Assembly (NCBI GenBank): GCA_963813355.1
Contig: CAWEYS010000016.1
Span: forward strand, 1-64,000
DNA length: 64,000 nt
DNA from: DATAGF01 sp963813355
Lineage (GTDB): Bacteria; Actinomycetota; Thermoleophilia; Miltoncostaeales; Miltoncostaeaceae
Direction: 5' to 3'
Shown here: in pieces, positions 1-8,878 of the stretch
Layout: each line of letters starts with the position of its first letter
Numbering within the stretch: position 1 is the stretch's first letter
Position numbers and translations under genes: made by a program
The notes under the pieces: model-generated
The model's input: the letters and a program-made list of their open reading frames with translations, nothing else
The model's database searches: none
What the model was told of the DNA's origin: nothing

Positions 1-78
1 GCGGTGGCCACCTGGTGCCTCGCGGCCCTCGGGCTGGTCCGCCGCGCAATCGCGGCGGCGATCGTCGCCGGCGACTGA
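1..78 (+). CDS. C-terminal end of a gene cut by the window edge
   Basis: An open frame enters from the left edge and stops at TGA 76-78. The 25 visible residues are hydrophobic and end in Ala-Gly-Asp, as in the last membrane helix of a transporter or other inner-membrane protein. Too little is visible to name a family. The next gene runs on the opposite strand, so the two converge here. Confidence 0.4.
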   Translation, partial: AVATWCLAALGLVRRAIAAAIVAGD

Positions 79-123
79 CCCACACCCTCCCGACCCGCGC
101 CAGACGCGGCCGCCAGGGGCCGG

Positions 124-996
124 TCACCCGGCGCGAGCGGCGAACTCGCCGAGCTCGCGGTCGAACCGCGACGGGTCCTCGAGGAACGGGGCGTGGCCGA
201 CGCCCTCGTACCACGACGCCTCGGCGGTGCGGCAGAGCCCCAGGACGTGCTCGGCCATCGAGGGGAGGACGATCGCGTCGTCGAGGCCGTGGGTCACCAG
301 GACGGGGATGGTCAGGCCGGCCAGGACGTCGTCGGCTCTGATCTCCCGCGAGATCAGGGCGCCCCTCACCTCGGCGGGGACGACCATGGTCCAGCACAGC
401 GCCGCGCTCCAGTCCTCCGCGCTCAGGGGCTCGGCGGTGCACGCCTCGAGGAACCGCCGGACCGCGGCGATGCTCGTGGCCAGGTCGCGCCCGGCGGCGA
501 CGGGGGCGTTCTCGAGGAAGGCGGAGCCGATGTGGTCGAACGCCGGGGGCGCCAGCACGACGGCAGCCCCGACGAGGTTGAGGCCGGCGATCGCCCGCTC
601 GCCGTACGCGCGGACGTAGTCGGTCGCGATGAACCCGCCGTAGGACCACGCGACCAGCAGCGGGCGCTCCAGGCCCAGGTGGTCGATCACCGCCGCCACG
701 TCGTCCGCCCACAGCCGGGGATCGCGGTAGCGGTCCGCCTCCAGGGGCTTCTCGGACATCCCGTGGCCCCGATTGTCGAACGTGACGATGTGGAACCTCT
801 GGCCGAGGTCGCCCCCGATCTGCCGGGTCCAGCAGAGCTGGCTCTGCGACCAGCCGTGAATGAGCAGGAGCGCGGGGCCGTCCCGGTCGCCCCACTCCCG
901 GACGTGCAGCCGGAGCCCCCCGCCGCCGCGCACCTCGTGCGTCGCGATCGGCGCGGCGGGGCCCGGGGCCGCCCCGGAGCTGAGATCGTGCGTCAT
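124..996 (-). CDS. alpha/beta-fold hydrolase
   Basis: A 290-residue cytoplasmic alpha/beta hydrolase. The oxyanion-hole HGW is at residues 47-49, the nucleophile is Ser118 in WSYGG, and a late His lies in the GVGHAPF motif near the C terminus. The acid is probably Asp in the HGLDD segment. It has full family length and no signal peptide. Haloperoxidase/esterase-like members hydrolyse ester or C-C bonds, but the substrate cannot be told from sequence. It is the last of two adjacent hydrolase genes on this strand, about 100 bases after the hydrolase-LuxR fusion, so the two may be functionally related. ATG start at 996. Confidence 0.85.
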   Translation of the reverse strand: MTHDLSSGAAPGPAAPIATHEVRGGGGLRLHVREWGDRDGPALLLIHGWSQSQLCWTRQIGGDLGQRFHIVTFDNRGHGMSEKPLEADRYRDPRLWADDVAAVIDHLGLERPLLVAWSYGGFIATDYVRAYGERAIAGLNLVGAAVVLAPPAFDHIGSAFLENAPVAAGRDLATSIAAVRRFLEACTAEPLSAEDWSAALCWTMVVPAEVRGALISREIRADDVLAGLTIPVLVTHGLDDAIVLPSMAEHVLGLCRTAEASWYEGVGHAPFLEDPSRFDRELGEFAARAG

Positions 997-1098
997 GGTC
1001 CGCGACGGTACGAGGAGCCGGGGCGCGCCGGCATCGGCGCCAGCACGCAGCCTCGGCGACGGTCGTGGCGGCCTACACCCAGCGCGGCCGGCCGGGGC

Positions 1099-2184
1099 TC
1101 ACCCGGGATGGGCCCCGGGCGACCCGCGGCGGCGCGAGTAGCTCGCGGCGGCCGCGGCGCGCGCCGCCTTGCCGGAGACGCGCAGCTTGGCGTAGACGTT
1201 CGAGACGTGCCGCTCCACGGTGCGGACGCTGAGGGACAGGCGCCGGGCGATCTCCTCGTTGGTCAGGCCCTCCGCGACCAGCTCCATCACCTCGAGCTCG
1301 CGCGGGCTCAGGTCCTCGATCGGGGGCGCCGGCCCAGCCCGGGCCGTGCCGAGGAACGCGCGGAGCTCCGCGAGGAAGGCCGGCCAGGCCGGCTCGTCGG
1401 AGAGCAGGATGTGGTTCGCCGATTCCAGGAGCACCAGCCGCGCGCCGGGGATGAGCGCCCCGAGGAGCCGGCCCTCGTCGACCGGGACGACCCGGTCGCC
1501 CCGCGCGTGCGCGACCAGCGTCGAGACGGCCACCCTCGGCGCGTCCTCGACGACGTCGATGCCGCCGCGCGCGTCGTAGAGGCGCGCCGCGGTCTCGGCC
1601 GAGGTCGAGCGCCGCTGCAGCTCGTCGTACCACGCCATCTGCTCGTCCGTGCCCTCCGGCAGGAACAGCATGCTGAACAAATGGCGGAAGGTCGGGTCCG
1701 GCTCCGCCCACCGGGCGCGGATGACCGAGAGGAGCGCGTCCTCTTCCCGGCGGGCCTCCGGGCCGCGGAGCTTGCGCCCGCGGGCGTAGCCGCCGTACAG
1801 CACCAGGTGCGTGACGCGCTCGGGATGCCGGACCGCGTAGACGACCGCGATCGCGGCGGCCTGCGAGATGCCGAGCAGCGCGAAGCGATCGAGCCCCGCG
1901 GCGTCGACGACCGCCTCGAGGTCGGCGACCCAGGCGTTAACGGACAGGTCGCCAACGTGGCGATCGGAGAGCCCGCAGCCGCGCTCGTCGTAGCGGACGA
2001 GCGCGTGCCCGTCCGCCAGCTCGTCGAGCCAGTGGCGCCACACCGGGCTGTCCCGGTCGAGGTCGAGATGGGTCAGCCACGTGGCCACCCTGACGATCGG
2101 CGGCCCGCGGCCACTGACGGCGTAGGCCAGGCGCGCTCCGTCAGGAGCGGTGCAGAAGCGGATCTGCTGCTCCACCGGGAGCAT
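1099..2184 (-). CDS. alpha/beta hydrolase fused to a LuxR-type DNA-binding domain
   Basis: A 361-residue two-domain protein. Residues about 1-280 are an alpha/beta hydrolase (DERGCG motif; nucleophile Ser107 in GISQA, where the usual final Gly is Ala; His in the ESANHIL motif). Residues about 292-345 are a GerE/LuxR helix-turn-helix with the typical start LSPRELEVMELVAEG and the recognition-helix motif SVRTVERHVSNVYAKL. The hydrolase half probably senses or consumes a small ligand that controls the DNA-binding half, a known but poorly studied architecture. Target genes are unknown; the downstream hydrolase at 124-996 is a candidate. ATG start at 2184. Confidence 0.85.
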   Translation of the reverse strand: MLPVEQQIRFCTAPDGARLAYAVSGRGPPIVRVATWLTHLDLDRDSPVWRHWLDELADGHALVRYDERGCGLSDRHVGDLSVNAWVADLEAVVDAAGLDRFALLGISQAAAIAVVYAVRHPERVTHLVLYGGYARGRKLRGPEARREEDALLSVIRARWAEPDPTFRHLFSMLFLPEGTDEQMAWYDELQRRSTSAETAARLYDARGGIDVVEDAPRVAVSTLVAHARGDRVVPVDEGRLLGALIPGARLVLLESANHILLSDEPAWPAFLAELRAFLGTARAGPAPPIEDLSPRELEVMELVAEGLTNEEIARRLSLSVRTVERHVSNVYAKLRVSGKAARAAAAASYSRRRGSPGAHPG

Positions 2185-2264
2185 GCTAGTGCCAACCCCG
2201 GCGCCGTCCGGCGCGACGAGGCTTGTCGCGAGCGCGCCGATCGGCGAGCGTGGGCCCGGCCACG

Positions 2265-3242
2265 ATGAGCCCGCAGCCCGACACCGGCCACATCGACGAC
2301 CAGGCGCTCTGGGCGGCGATCAGGCGCGGCGCGGAGCGCACCGCCTTCGCCGACTACCGCCTGGCCGTGGGCGAGCGGCCCCTCTCCTCGCCGGGCGCCG
2401 AGGCGTACGGGGTGCTGAGGGAGGCCACGCGGGGGTTCCTGATCGCCAACTGCGGCCGCGCGGCCGGGCCGCGCGGGCCCTGCCTCCTGGAGCCGATCTG
2501 GTCCTACTGGCACGAGGAGGGGATGCTGGTCCGCAGCCTCGACGCCATCAGCGAGCGCTTTCAGGACCGCCGCGGGGGCGGACCCGACCCGCTGGGGCCC
2601 ATCGCCGATCTGCTCCGGGCCTACGTCCAGGACGAGCCGCGCCGGCTCGCCGTCGCCCGCCGCAACCACGAGTACGACCACCACTACGGCCTCGTCCTCA
2701 CCGGCCGGCCGGTTCCCGCGGCGCGCGCCGCCGACCGGCGCTCGCCGCTCCTCGCGGCCCTTCACGCGCTGCTGGCGAGGGCGGCCCGCGTCGGCGCGGG
2801 GGGCGGCGATGCGTCCGCGCTGCTCGGCTCCCTCGGCGAGGTGCACCTGATCCTGTCGCAGGGCGCCCACAACCAGTTCGGCGACCTGCCGACGACGAGC
2901 CGCCAGGAGATGCTGATGCAGCAGTGGCTGCTCGGCCGGCCGGAGGTCGCCCGGTTCCTGGCCGTCGGGGAGACCGTCGCCTACCCCGAGCCCTGGATGG
3001 GTGCGGTGGACGCCGTCGCGCGCCAGCAGGCCTGGGGCGACACGCCGGCGCGGCGCTTCGCCGACCTGGCCACCGCGGGCGAGCAGATCCTGCTCAGCAT
3101 CCGCTTCGGCGGGTGGGCAGGGGAGGCGGACGGGGCGCGGGCGGCGCGGTGGGCGCGCCTGTGGCGGGAGGAGGTCGTCCGGTACGTGGAGGCCTACCGC
3201 GCGGTGGCGGGCGTGGACCTGGGGTCGCGCTCGGCCGCGTGA
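2265..3242 (+). CDS. uncharacterised mostly helical protein
   Basis: No family is recognised. The 325-residue product is soluble-looking and mainly helical, with charged segments and a His-rich NHEYDHHYG stretch near residue 135 that could bind a metal. It is divergent from the hydrolase-LuxR gene, with about 80 bases between the starts, so the LuxR-type protein could regulate it. ATG 2265 was chosen. A TTG at 2223 would add 14 basic residues without a visible ribosome-binding site. Codon use is typical of the window, so it is very likely a real gene. Confidence 0.65.
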   Translation: MSPQPDTGHIDDQALWAAIRRGAERTAFADYRLAVGERPLSSPGAEAYGVLREATRGFLIANCGRAAGPRGPCLLEPIWSYWHEEGMLVRSLDAISERFQDRRGGGPDPLGPIADLLRAYVQDEPRRLAVARRNHEYDHHYGLVLTGRPVPAARAADRRSPLLAALHALLARAARVGAGGGDASALLGSLGEVHLILSQGAHNQFGDLPTTSRQEMLMQQWLLGRPEVARFLAVGETVAYPEPWMGAVDAVARQQAWGDTPARRFADLATAGEQILLSIRFGGWAGEADGARAARWARLWREEVVRYVEAYRAVAGVDLGSRSAA

Positions 3243-3260
3243 CGGCCTCGACCCCGCGCC

Positions 3261-3512
3261 CTATCGGGCTCGGGCGCGCCGCTCCCCCGCCGCCCGCCGG
3301 GATCCCCGGCGGCGCAGCTCGCGGTCGGCGGCCCTGATGTCGGCGCGGGCGTCCCGGCACCACCGGCGGTACTGGCTCCACGAGATCCGCCGGCGCAGCA
3401 GCAGCCCCAGGGCGAAGCGGCGCGTGTCGCGCGCCGCGGTCTCCGCGAATCGGTACATGGCGGCCCGCGCTTCGGGCGGGGCCTCGCGGAGGGCGGGGCC
3501 GGGATCGTCCAT
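3261..3512 (-). CDS. small basic hypothetical protein
   Basis: An 83-residue, very Arg-rich protein with two predicted helices and no recognised domain. The ATG at 3512 is preceded by an AGGAG-type ribosome-binding site about seven bases upstream, which supports translation. It follows the Vps62-like gene on the same strand after a short gap and converges with the gene ending at 3242. Function unknown. Confidence 0.5.
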   Translation of the reverse strand: MDDPGPALREAPPEARAAMYRFAETAARDTRRFALGLLLRRRISWSQYRRWCRDARADIRAADRELRRRGSRRAAGERRARAR

Positions 3513-3569
3513 CGAGGAGCTCCTGATGCGTGAGATGTCCAGCGATGCTCATCGGCAGGCGGCGCCCGA

Positions 3570-5489
3570 TCATGAGGGCGCGGGGTGCTCGCCCTCGCGC
3601 CGCCACAGCCGGGTCCACCTGCGCTGCCGCCGGCCGGCCGGGCCGCGCGTGACGCGGTCGCCGTAGGCCAGGGTCAGCGCGACGGCGACGTAGGGGAGCA
3701 CCACGACGGTGACCAGCGCCCCGATGAAGTTGACCAGGGGCAGCGAGAAGGTCGTGAACAGCAGCAGCGCCAGCCCCAGGACGACGCCCGGGGCGAGCGC
3801 GATGACCCCCAGGAGGACGAGCAGGACGGCCGTGCGCCACCAGCGCCCGCGCACGAGATCGGAGCTGCGGCCCAGGCACCGCGCCGCTGGGGCCGGCGGG
3901 CCCTCGAAGACGACGACCTGGGGGATGAAGGCCCATCGCACCGCCTGGCGGATCGCCCAGGGGAAGCCCACGATGCTCACGACGAGCAGGAGCACGATCC
4001 CCGTCGCGCGCGCGGTGGCGCCCAGCAGGGTCTTCCAGCGCGGGAGCAGCGCCCGATACGCGCCCAGGGGCCCGACGGGGGAGCCGGCCTCGTCGCGGCG
4101 CACCGCCTCGGCGACCGCCGCCAGCATCGCCACGTACGCGATCAACGTCACCACGAACCCGATGAGCGCTCCAAGGGGGAGGACGACGCGGACGCCTCCG
4201 CCGCCGAACTCCGCGACGGTCGGTATCCAGAGCAGCCCCGCCTGCGCCGCGGTGCCCAGCGCCGCCAGGGGCACGAAGACCAACCCGACTGCGGTGAGGC
4301 GCACGATGTTGCGCCAGTGGATCGCCCGTGCCGCGCGCAGCACCTGTCCGATCGCCCGGGGCGCGAGGACCCGGTGCCGCTCGACCGGCGACCAGCGGGT
4401 CAGGCGCGTCGCGCCTGCGATCGTCACCCCGATGATCAGGAGCGTCAGGCTCGCCGTGAGCGGCGAGTCGAGCATGTCGGCGTAGAGCCGCGACCCCTCC
4501 GCGACGGCGGAGCAGAAGAAGCCGGTGACCGTGACGCCGATCGCGTCCCCGGCCGGGACCGCGATCGACGAGTTCCGCAGCTTGCCCTCCCAGTCGATCG
4601 GCGCGGACCACTTCTTGTTGGTGTTCGGGCCGGTCGGCGCGTTGAAGAGCCCTCGCGCCTTCTGGCCCCAGTTGCCCTCGAACGCCAGCCAGGCATCGGC
4701 CGCGTCCGGGCCGCTCGGCTCGCCGACCACCCGCACCTCGGGCACGATGCGCTGCGACGGCCCGGTCGTGTCGTCGCAGCCGAACCCTTCGCTGGCGCTG
4801 CGCCCGAGCCAGAGCTCGGATGAGAAGTAGTTCGCGTGCGACCCGGCGGCCGGGTAGACGACCGGGTGGGTGCCATCGCGCTCGAGCTTGTCGTCGTCCC
4901 AGCCCGCCCGCTCGCCGCCGTCGTGCTGGGAGTAGCCGACCCAGACCGGCTCCTGGTCCAGCGCCTCGGCGGCCGTGGACGCGTCGAAGACGAGCTGGAT
5001 CATCTCCCAGTCGCCCTCGTGCAGGTCGTTGAACTGGTTGAAGTAGTAGAAGAACCAGTACTGGAGGGCGAGCTGTCGCGGCGCGTCCGGCTGGGTCACG
5101 ATGTGCGCGTAGGCGACGGCGGGGTCACCCTGGCCGAGCGCGATGGCGTCGCGGGCGTAGGTGCACCCGGGATCGAAGGGGCTCCCGGGGTAGTCGAGGC
5201 TCCACTCGGCGCCCTTGCCGAAGAGGTCGGCGGCGGTCGGCGCCGGCGACCCCGCGTCGTCCGCAGGTCCGCGCAGCACGATGTTCCGGCGCCCCAGGAC
5301 GATCTCGACCGCCGAGGGGATGTACTGCTCGCCGCTGGTGTCGCACGGCGGGTCCTGCTGCTCCTTGACCTCCAGGAGGGGGGCGAAGCGCTCGGCCAGC
5401 CGCTGCTCGTCCGTCGTCGCGGCACCCGCGGATGCCGCGAGCGCCAGCAGCAGGCCCAGGGCCAGCAGCAGGCGCGCCGCGTTCCTCAG
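3570..5489 (-). CDS. Vps62-like domain protein with a C-terminal multi-pass membrane region
   Basis: A 639-residue protein if started at CTG 5489. It begins with a signal peptide (Leu/Ala-rich core, cleavage near ASAGA). About 300 residues resembling the Vps62/DUF946 family follow (WFFYYFNQFNDLHEGDWEM, then HPVVYPAAGSHANYF). The C-terminal ~280 residues contain several membrane helices, resembling the DUF6159-like protein encoded just upstream. No ATG, GTG or TTG precedes the signal peptide in frame. The CTG at 5489 has GAGGGG six bases upstream and overlaps the previous stop as CTGA. A GTG at 5279 would remove the signal peptide. Function unknown. Confidence 0.7.
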   Translation of the reverse strand: MRNAARLLLALGLLLALAASAGAATTDEQRLAERFAPLLEVKEQQDPPCDTSGEQYIPSAVEIVLGRRNIVLRGPADDAGSPAPTAADLFGKGAEWSLDYPGSPFDPGCTYARDAIALGQGDPAVAYAHIVTQPDAPRQLALQYWFFYYFNQFNDLHEGDWEMIQLVFDASTAAEALDQEPVWVGYSQHDGGERAGWDDDKLERDGTHPVVYPAAGSHANYFSSELWLGRSASEGFGCDDTTGPSQRIVPEVRVVGEPSGPDAADAWLAFEGNWGQKARGLFNAPTGPNTNKKWSAPIDWEGKLRNSSIAVPAGDAIGVTVTGFFCSAVAEGSRLYADMLDSPLTASLTLLIIGVTIAGATRLTRWSPVERHRVLAPRAIGQVLRAARAIHWRNIVRLTAVGLVFVPLAALGTAAQAGLLWIPTVAEFGGGGVRVVLPLGALIGFVVTLIAYVAMLAAVAEAVRRDEAGSPVGPLGAYRALLPRWKTLLGATARATGIVLLLVVSIVGFPWAIRQAVRWAFIPQVVVFEGPPAPAARCLGRSSDLVRGRWWRTAVLLVLLGVIALAPGVVLGLALLLFTTFSLPLVNFIGALVTVVVLPYVAVALTLAYGDRVTRGPAGRRQRRWTRLWRREGEHPAPS

Positions 5490-6318
5490 ATGGTGCCCCT
5501 CGCGACCCCGCGCGGCCGCACCGCCGACGCGAGCTCCTCCTCGGTGAAGGCTGCCCGGTCGCGCCCTTGCCCACGGCGTAGCGGTAGAGCGCCACGGCGA
5601 AGATCTGGGAGAGCGCGGTGCTCACGATGGCGGCGACGACCATGACGGCCACCGCCAGGCCGATGAGGATGCCGCCGGCCACGCCGCTGACCGCGAAGCC
5701 GATCAGCGCCAGGATGGCCACGGGGACGATGGCCGCCAGCACGACGATCGCCCCGATCGAGACCTGGCCGGTGATCTGCTCGCCCCAGCGCTCGCGGAAG
5801 ATGTGCGCCGAGCGCTTGAGGGTCTCGATCGGGCCCGTCCCCTCCAGCGTGAGGACGGGGACGGCGAGGAACGTGACGAGGTTCCACGCGACCGCGATCC
5901 CGCCCAGCAGGAGGTCGCCGAGGGGCCCAGCGCGCTCGGCGAGCCCCCGGATGACGATGTTGACGCTCGCGACCAGCGCCGCCCACCCCGCGATGGCGCC
6001 GAGCCGCTGGCGGGCCACGGCGATGCCGCTGGCCACCGTGGCGTCCTCCCCGTTCAGCACCTGGGCCGCGGCTGCGGCGAGGGCGACGTTGAAGAAGATC
6101 CCGGCGAAGGTCAGCGCGTAGATGCCGACGGCGGCGAGGATGACCCCGGCGACGTTCTGGTCGTCGTCGAACAGCGCCCACGACGGCAACCCGAAGGCGG
6201 CGGCGAGCAGCAGGGCGGTCAGGGCGGCGAGGACCGGGAAGACCGCCAGCGAGCGGTCGGAGCGCAGGACGCCCCAGCTGGTCTTGGTGAGCTCCCAGCC
6301 TCGGCGCATCCGCCCCAT
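5486..6318 (-). CDS. integral membrane protein, DUF6159-like, with one frameshift
   Basis: About 277 residues with five or six membrane helices, opening with MRRGWELTKTSWGVLRSDRS, typical of the actinobacterial DUF6159 group. The reading frame breaks near 5560-5575, just after YRYAVGKG. The next frame continues with the natural end FTEEELASAVRP and stops at 5486, and the span of 833 bases is one short of a multiple of three. A single missing base in the assembly is the simplest explanation. The start ATG 6318 overlaps the aldolase stop (TGATG), so the two genes are translationally coupled. Role unknown. Confidence 0.65.
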
Positions 6319-7397
6319 CAGGCGATCGTGACCTCGTCGGCGAGGTACACGCCCTGGACCGCGTTCAGCAGCTCGACGCCCTCGGCGAACGGCCGCTGGA
6401 AGGCCTTCCGCCCCGAGATCAGCCCCGCGCCCCCGGCGCGCTTGTTGATGACCGCCGTGCGGACGGCCTCGCGCAGGTCGGCCTCCCCCTCCGACGCGCC
6501 GCCCGAGTTGATGAGCGGGATGCGGCCCATGTAGCAGTTCGCCACCTGGTAGCGCGTCATGTCGATCGGGTGGTCGCTCATCAGCTCGGAGTACATCTTG
6601 GGGTCGGAGCGCCCGAATTTCAGGTCCACGAAGCCCGGCGCCGCCGTCTCCGGCAGCTTCTGCTTGATGATGTCGGCCTCGATCGTCACGCCGAGGTGGT
6701 TCGCCTGGCCCGTGAGGTCGGTGGCGACGCTGTAGTCCGGGCCGCCCTCCTTCGTCGTGTTGAAGGCGGAGTTGCGCAGGTAGCACCACAGCACGGTCGC
6801 CATCCCGAGCTCGTGGGCCGCCGCGAAGGCGGCCGAGACCTCCTGGATCTGGCGCTTCGACTCGGCCGAGCCGAAGTAGATCGTCGCCCCGACGGCCACC
6901 GCGCCCAGCTCGCGCGCCTGGCGCACCGAGGCGAACATGATCTGGTCGTAGGAGTTGGGGTACGACAGGAACTCGTTGTGGTTGAGCTTGAGCAGGAACG
7001 GGATGCGGTGCGACCAGCGGCGCGCCGCCAGGCCCATCCCGCCCAGCGTCGTCGCCACCGCGTTGCAGCCGCCCTCCACCGCCAGCTCGACGATCCTGAG
7101 CGGGTCGAAGTAGTCGGGGTTGGGCGCGAACGAGGCCCCCGCCGAGTGCTCGATGCCCTGGTTGACCGGCAGGATCGACATGTAGCCGGTGCCGGCGAGC
7201 TGCCCGTGGTCGAGCATCGACTGCAGGGAGCGCAGCACCGGGGTCGGCCGGTCGGAGGTGGCGATCTGCTCGTCCACCCACCGCGGCGAGGGCAGGGTGA
7301 GCCGCTCGGCCGGGATCGTCCCGCACCGGTGGGTGAGCAGATCCTCGCCCTCGTCGCCGAGGATCTGCTCGATTGACGTGCCCGTCGTCGTCGCCAC
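6318..7397 (-). CDS. fbaB: class I fructose-bisphosphate aldolase, DhnA type
   Basis: A 359-residue cytosolic enzyme cleaving fructose 1,6-bisphosphate to dihydroxyacetone phosphate and glyceraldehyde 3-phosphate through a lysine Schiff base (EC 4.1.2.13). Visible family segments are PVNQGIEHSAGASF, RIPFLLKLNHNE, TIYFGSAESKRQ and EADIIKQKLPE, then SGRKAFQRPF near the end. Length matches class I FbaB/DhnA proteins. GTG 7397 is chosen because a GGGAGG site lies six bases upstream; an in-frame ATG at 7418 lacks one. It is the first gene of a run that continues into the two membrane proteins by a TGATG overlap. Confidence 0.9.
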   Translation of the reverse strand: MATTTGTSIEQILGDEGEDLLTHRCGTIPAERLTLPSPRWVDEQIATSDRPTPVLRSLQSMLDHGQLAGTGYMSILPVNQGIEHSAGASFAPNPDYFDPLRIVELAVEGGCNAVATTLGGMGLAARRWSHRIPFLLKLNHNEFLSYPNSYDQIMFASVRQARELGAVAVGATIYFGSAESKRQIQEVSAAFAAAHELGMATVLWCYLRNSAFNTTKEGGPDYSVATDLTGQANHLGVTIEADIIKQKLPETAAPGFVDLKFGRSDPKMYSELMSDHPIDMTRYQVANCYMGRIPLINSGGASEGEADLREAVRTAVINKRAGGAGLISGRKAFQRPFAEGVELLNAVQGVYLADEVTIA

Positions 7398-7444
7398 CGC
7401 CGACCTCCCTCGAGTCATGACCGCGCTGCGGTCAAGCGTACCGC

Positions 7445-8815
7445 TCAGTCGCCCCCGGCGATCGGGTGATTCGCCAGGAGGAGGCCGTCGGGGTCGACCC
7501 GCGAGCGGATCTCGCGCAGGCGCCGGTACGCCTGCGGCTCGAACATGGTCTCCGCGTCGGTCGGGACGTCGGCGAAGTTCAAGAAGGCCCGGCCCGCGCC
7601 CCACCGCGACAGGGCCGCGTTGGCGCGCGCCGCCGCCTCGGCGACGGCGGGGGCCGCCTCCGGGGACATCACGATGCCGGCCGCGAAGACCAGGAAGCGG
7701 CCGTCGATGCGGCCGAGGGCGCCGGCGCCGGCGGGCGCCCGCTCGAGCGCGCCGCCGATGTGGCGGAGCTCGACGGTGACCAGCGGGGAGCCCGACCCGG
7801 GGCCGGCGACGTCCACCAGGGCGTCGACCGCCTCGGGGGGGAACGCGTCGATGACGGAGCCGGCGGCGGCGGCCGGGACCGGCTCGGGCGGGTCCATGTG
7901 CAGCTCGGACAGCGCCGTCGCCGGGCCCTGGGCGAACGTGTCGAGCTCCGGACCGAGCTCGCGCAGGGGCGCCAGGAGGCGGGCGGCCTCGTCCTCGTCC
8001 GCGAGGATCGCCGCGTCGACGACCACGAGCTTGCGCCCGCGGAACGCCTCGGGCAGATCGGGCAGGGGCGGCAGCTGCAGGATCCGCCCGACCGAGGTGA
8101 CCTCCTCCGGCACCGTGTCGGTCCACTCGGCCCACCGGGCCAGCACGCGCCGCGCCTCCTCCCAGGGCCAGACGAGCCAGCCGGCGTTCAGCGACTCGAC
8201 CGGGTAGAGGCGGAACTCCAGCGCCGTGACGACGCCGAAGTTGCCGCCGCCCCCGCGGAGGGCCCAGAAGAGGTCGGGCTCGGTGTCCGCGTCGGCGCGG
8301 ACGGCCTCGCCGGCGGCCGTCACGACCTCGATGGCGGTCACCGAGTTGGCGGCGAGCCCGTAGCGACGGCCGAGCCAGCCCACGCCGCCGCCGAGGGTGT
8401 AGCCGACGACGCCCACGTCCGGGGCCGACCCGTGCAGGGCGGCCAGCCCGCCCTCGGCGGCCAGGGGCCCGACGTCCCGCCATTGGGCGCCCGCCTCCAC
8501 CCGCGCGGTGCGGCTCGCCGGATCGACCGAGGCCCCGCGCATGCGCGAGGTGTTGATCAGAAGCGTGCCCTCGAGGTTGCGGCGTGGACCGGCCCCGTGC
8601 CCGGTGGCCTGGACGGCGACGCGCAGTCCGGCCGCGCCCGCGGCCCGCACGGCCGCGGCCACCTCCTCGGCGTCGCCGGGCATGAACACCGCATCGGGCT
8701 GCTGATCGACGGTGAGGTTCCAGGCCCGGCGGGCGTCGTCCCATCCCGGGGAGCCCGGCACCACGACGTCGAGGGCGGCCAGGCCACGCGGGGGCGTGGC
8801 GGGATCGGTGCTCAT
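7445..8815 (-). CDS. FAD-linked oxidoreductase, berberine-bridge type
   Basis: A 456-residue flavoprotein of the PCMH/BBE family. The N-terminal FAD domain has the ATGHGAGP motif, whose His is the usual 8-alpha-histidyl FAD attachment. The Cys of bicovalent members is replaced by Ala (GSAPDVGVVGYTLGGGVGW), so a single covalent bond is expected. The C terminus carries the BBE-like NFADVP and RRLREIRSRVDPDGLL segments. Members oxidise sugars, alcohols or alkaloids with O2. The substrate is unknown and there is no signal peptide. It is not clearly in an operon with the aldolase. ATG start 8815 with an AAAGGA site upstream. Confidence 0.85.
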   Translation of the reverse strand: MSTDPATPPRGLAALDVVVPGSPGWDDARRAWNLTVDQQPDAVFMPGDAEEVAAAVRAAGAAGLRVAVQATGHGAGPRRNLEGTLLINTSRMRGASVDPASRTARVEAGAQWRDVGPLAAEGGLAALHGSAPDVGVVGYTLGGGVGWLGRRYGLAANSVTAIEVVTAAGEAVRADADTEPDLFWALRGGGGNFGVVTALEFRLYPVESLNAGWLVWPWEEARRVLARWAEWTDTVPEEVTSVGRILQLPPLPDLPEAFRGRKLVVVDAAILADEDEAARLLAPLRELGPELDTFAQGPATALSELHMDPPEPVPAAAAGSVIDAFPPEAVDALVDVAGPGSGSPLVTVELRHIGGALERAPAGAGALGRIDGRFLVFAAGIVMSPEAAPAVAEAAARANAALSRWGAGRAFLNFADVPTDAETMFEPQAYRRLREIRSRVDPDGLLLANHPIAGGD

Positions 8816-8878
8816 TGCGGGGTCCTTTCGTCGCGCGCCCGGCTGGGGCCGGCGCTCCCCCGGGCTCGGGGCGGAAGA

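Noticed and set aside
193..2268. A 691-codon open frame on the + strand opposite the two hydrolase genes
   Set aside because: It is a shadow produced by high GC at third positions. The antisense frames encode complete hydrolase motifs, while this one is Arg/Pro-rich with no fold.
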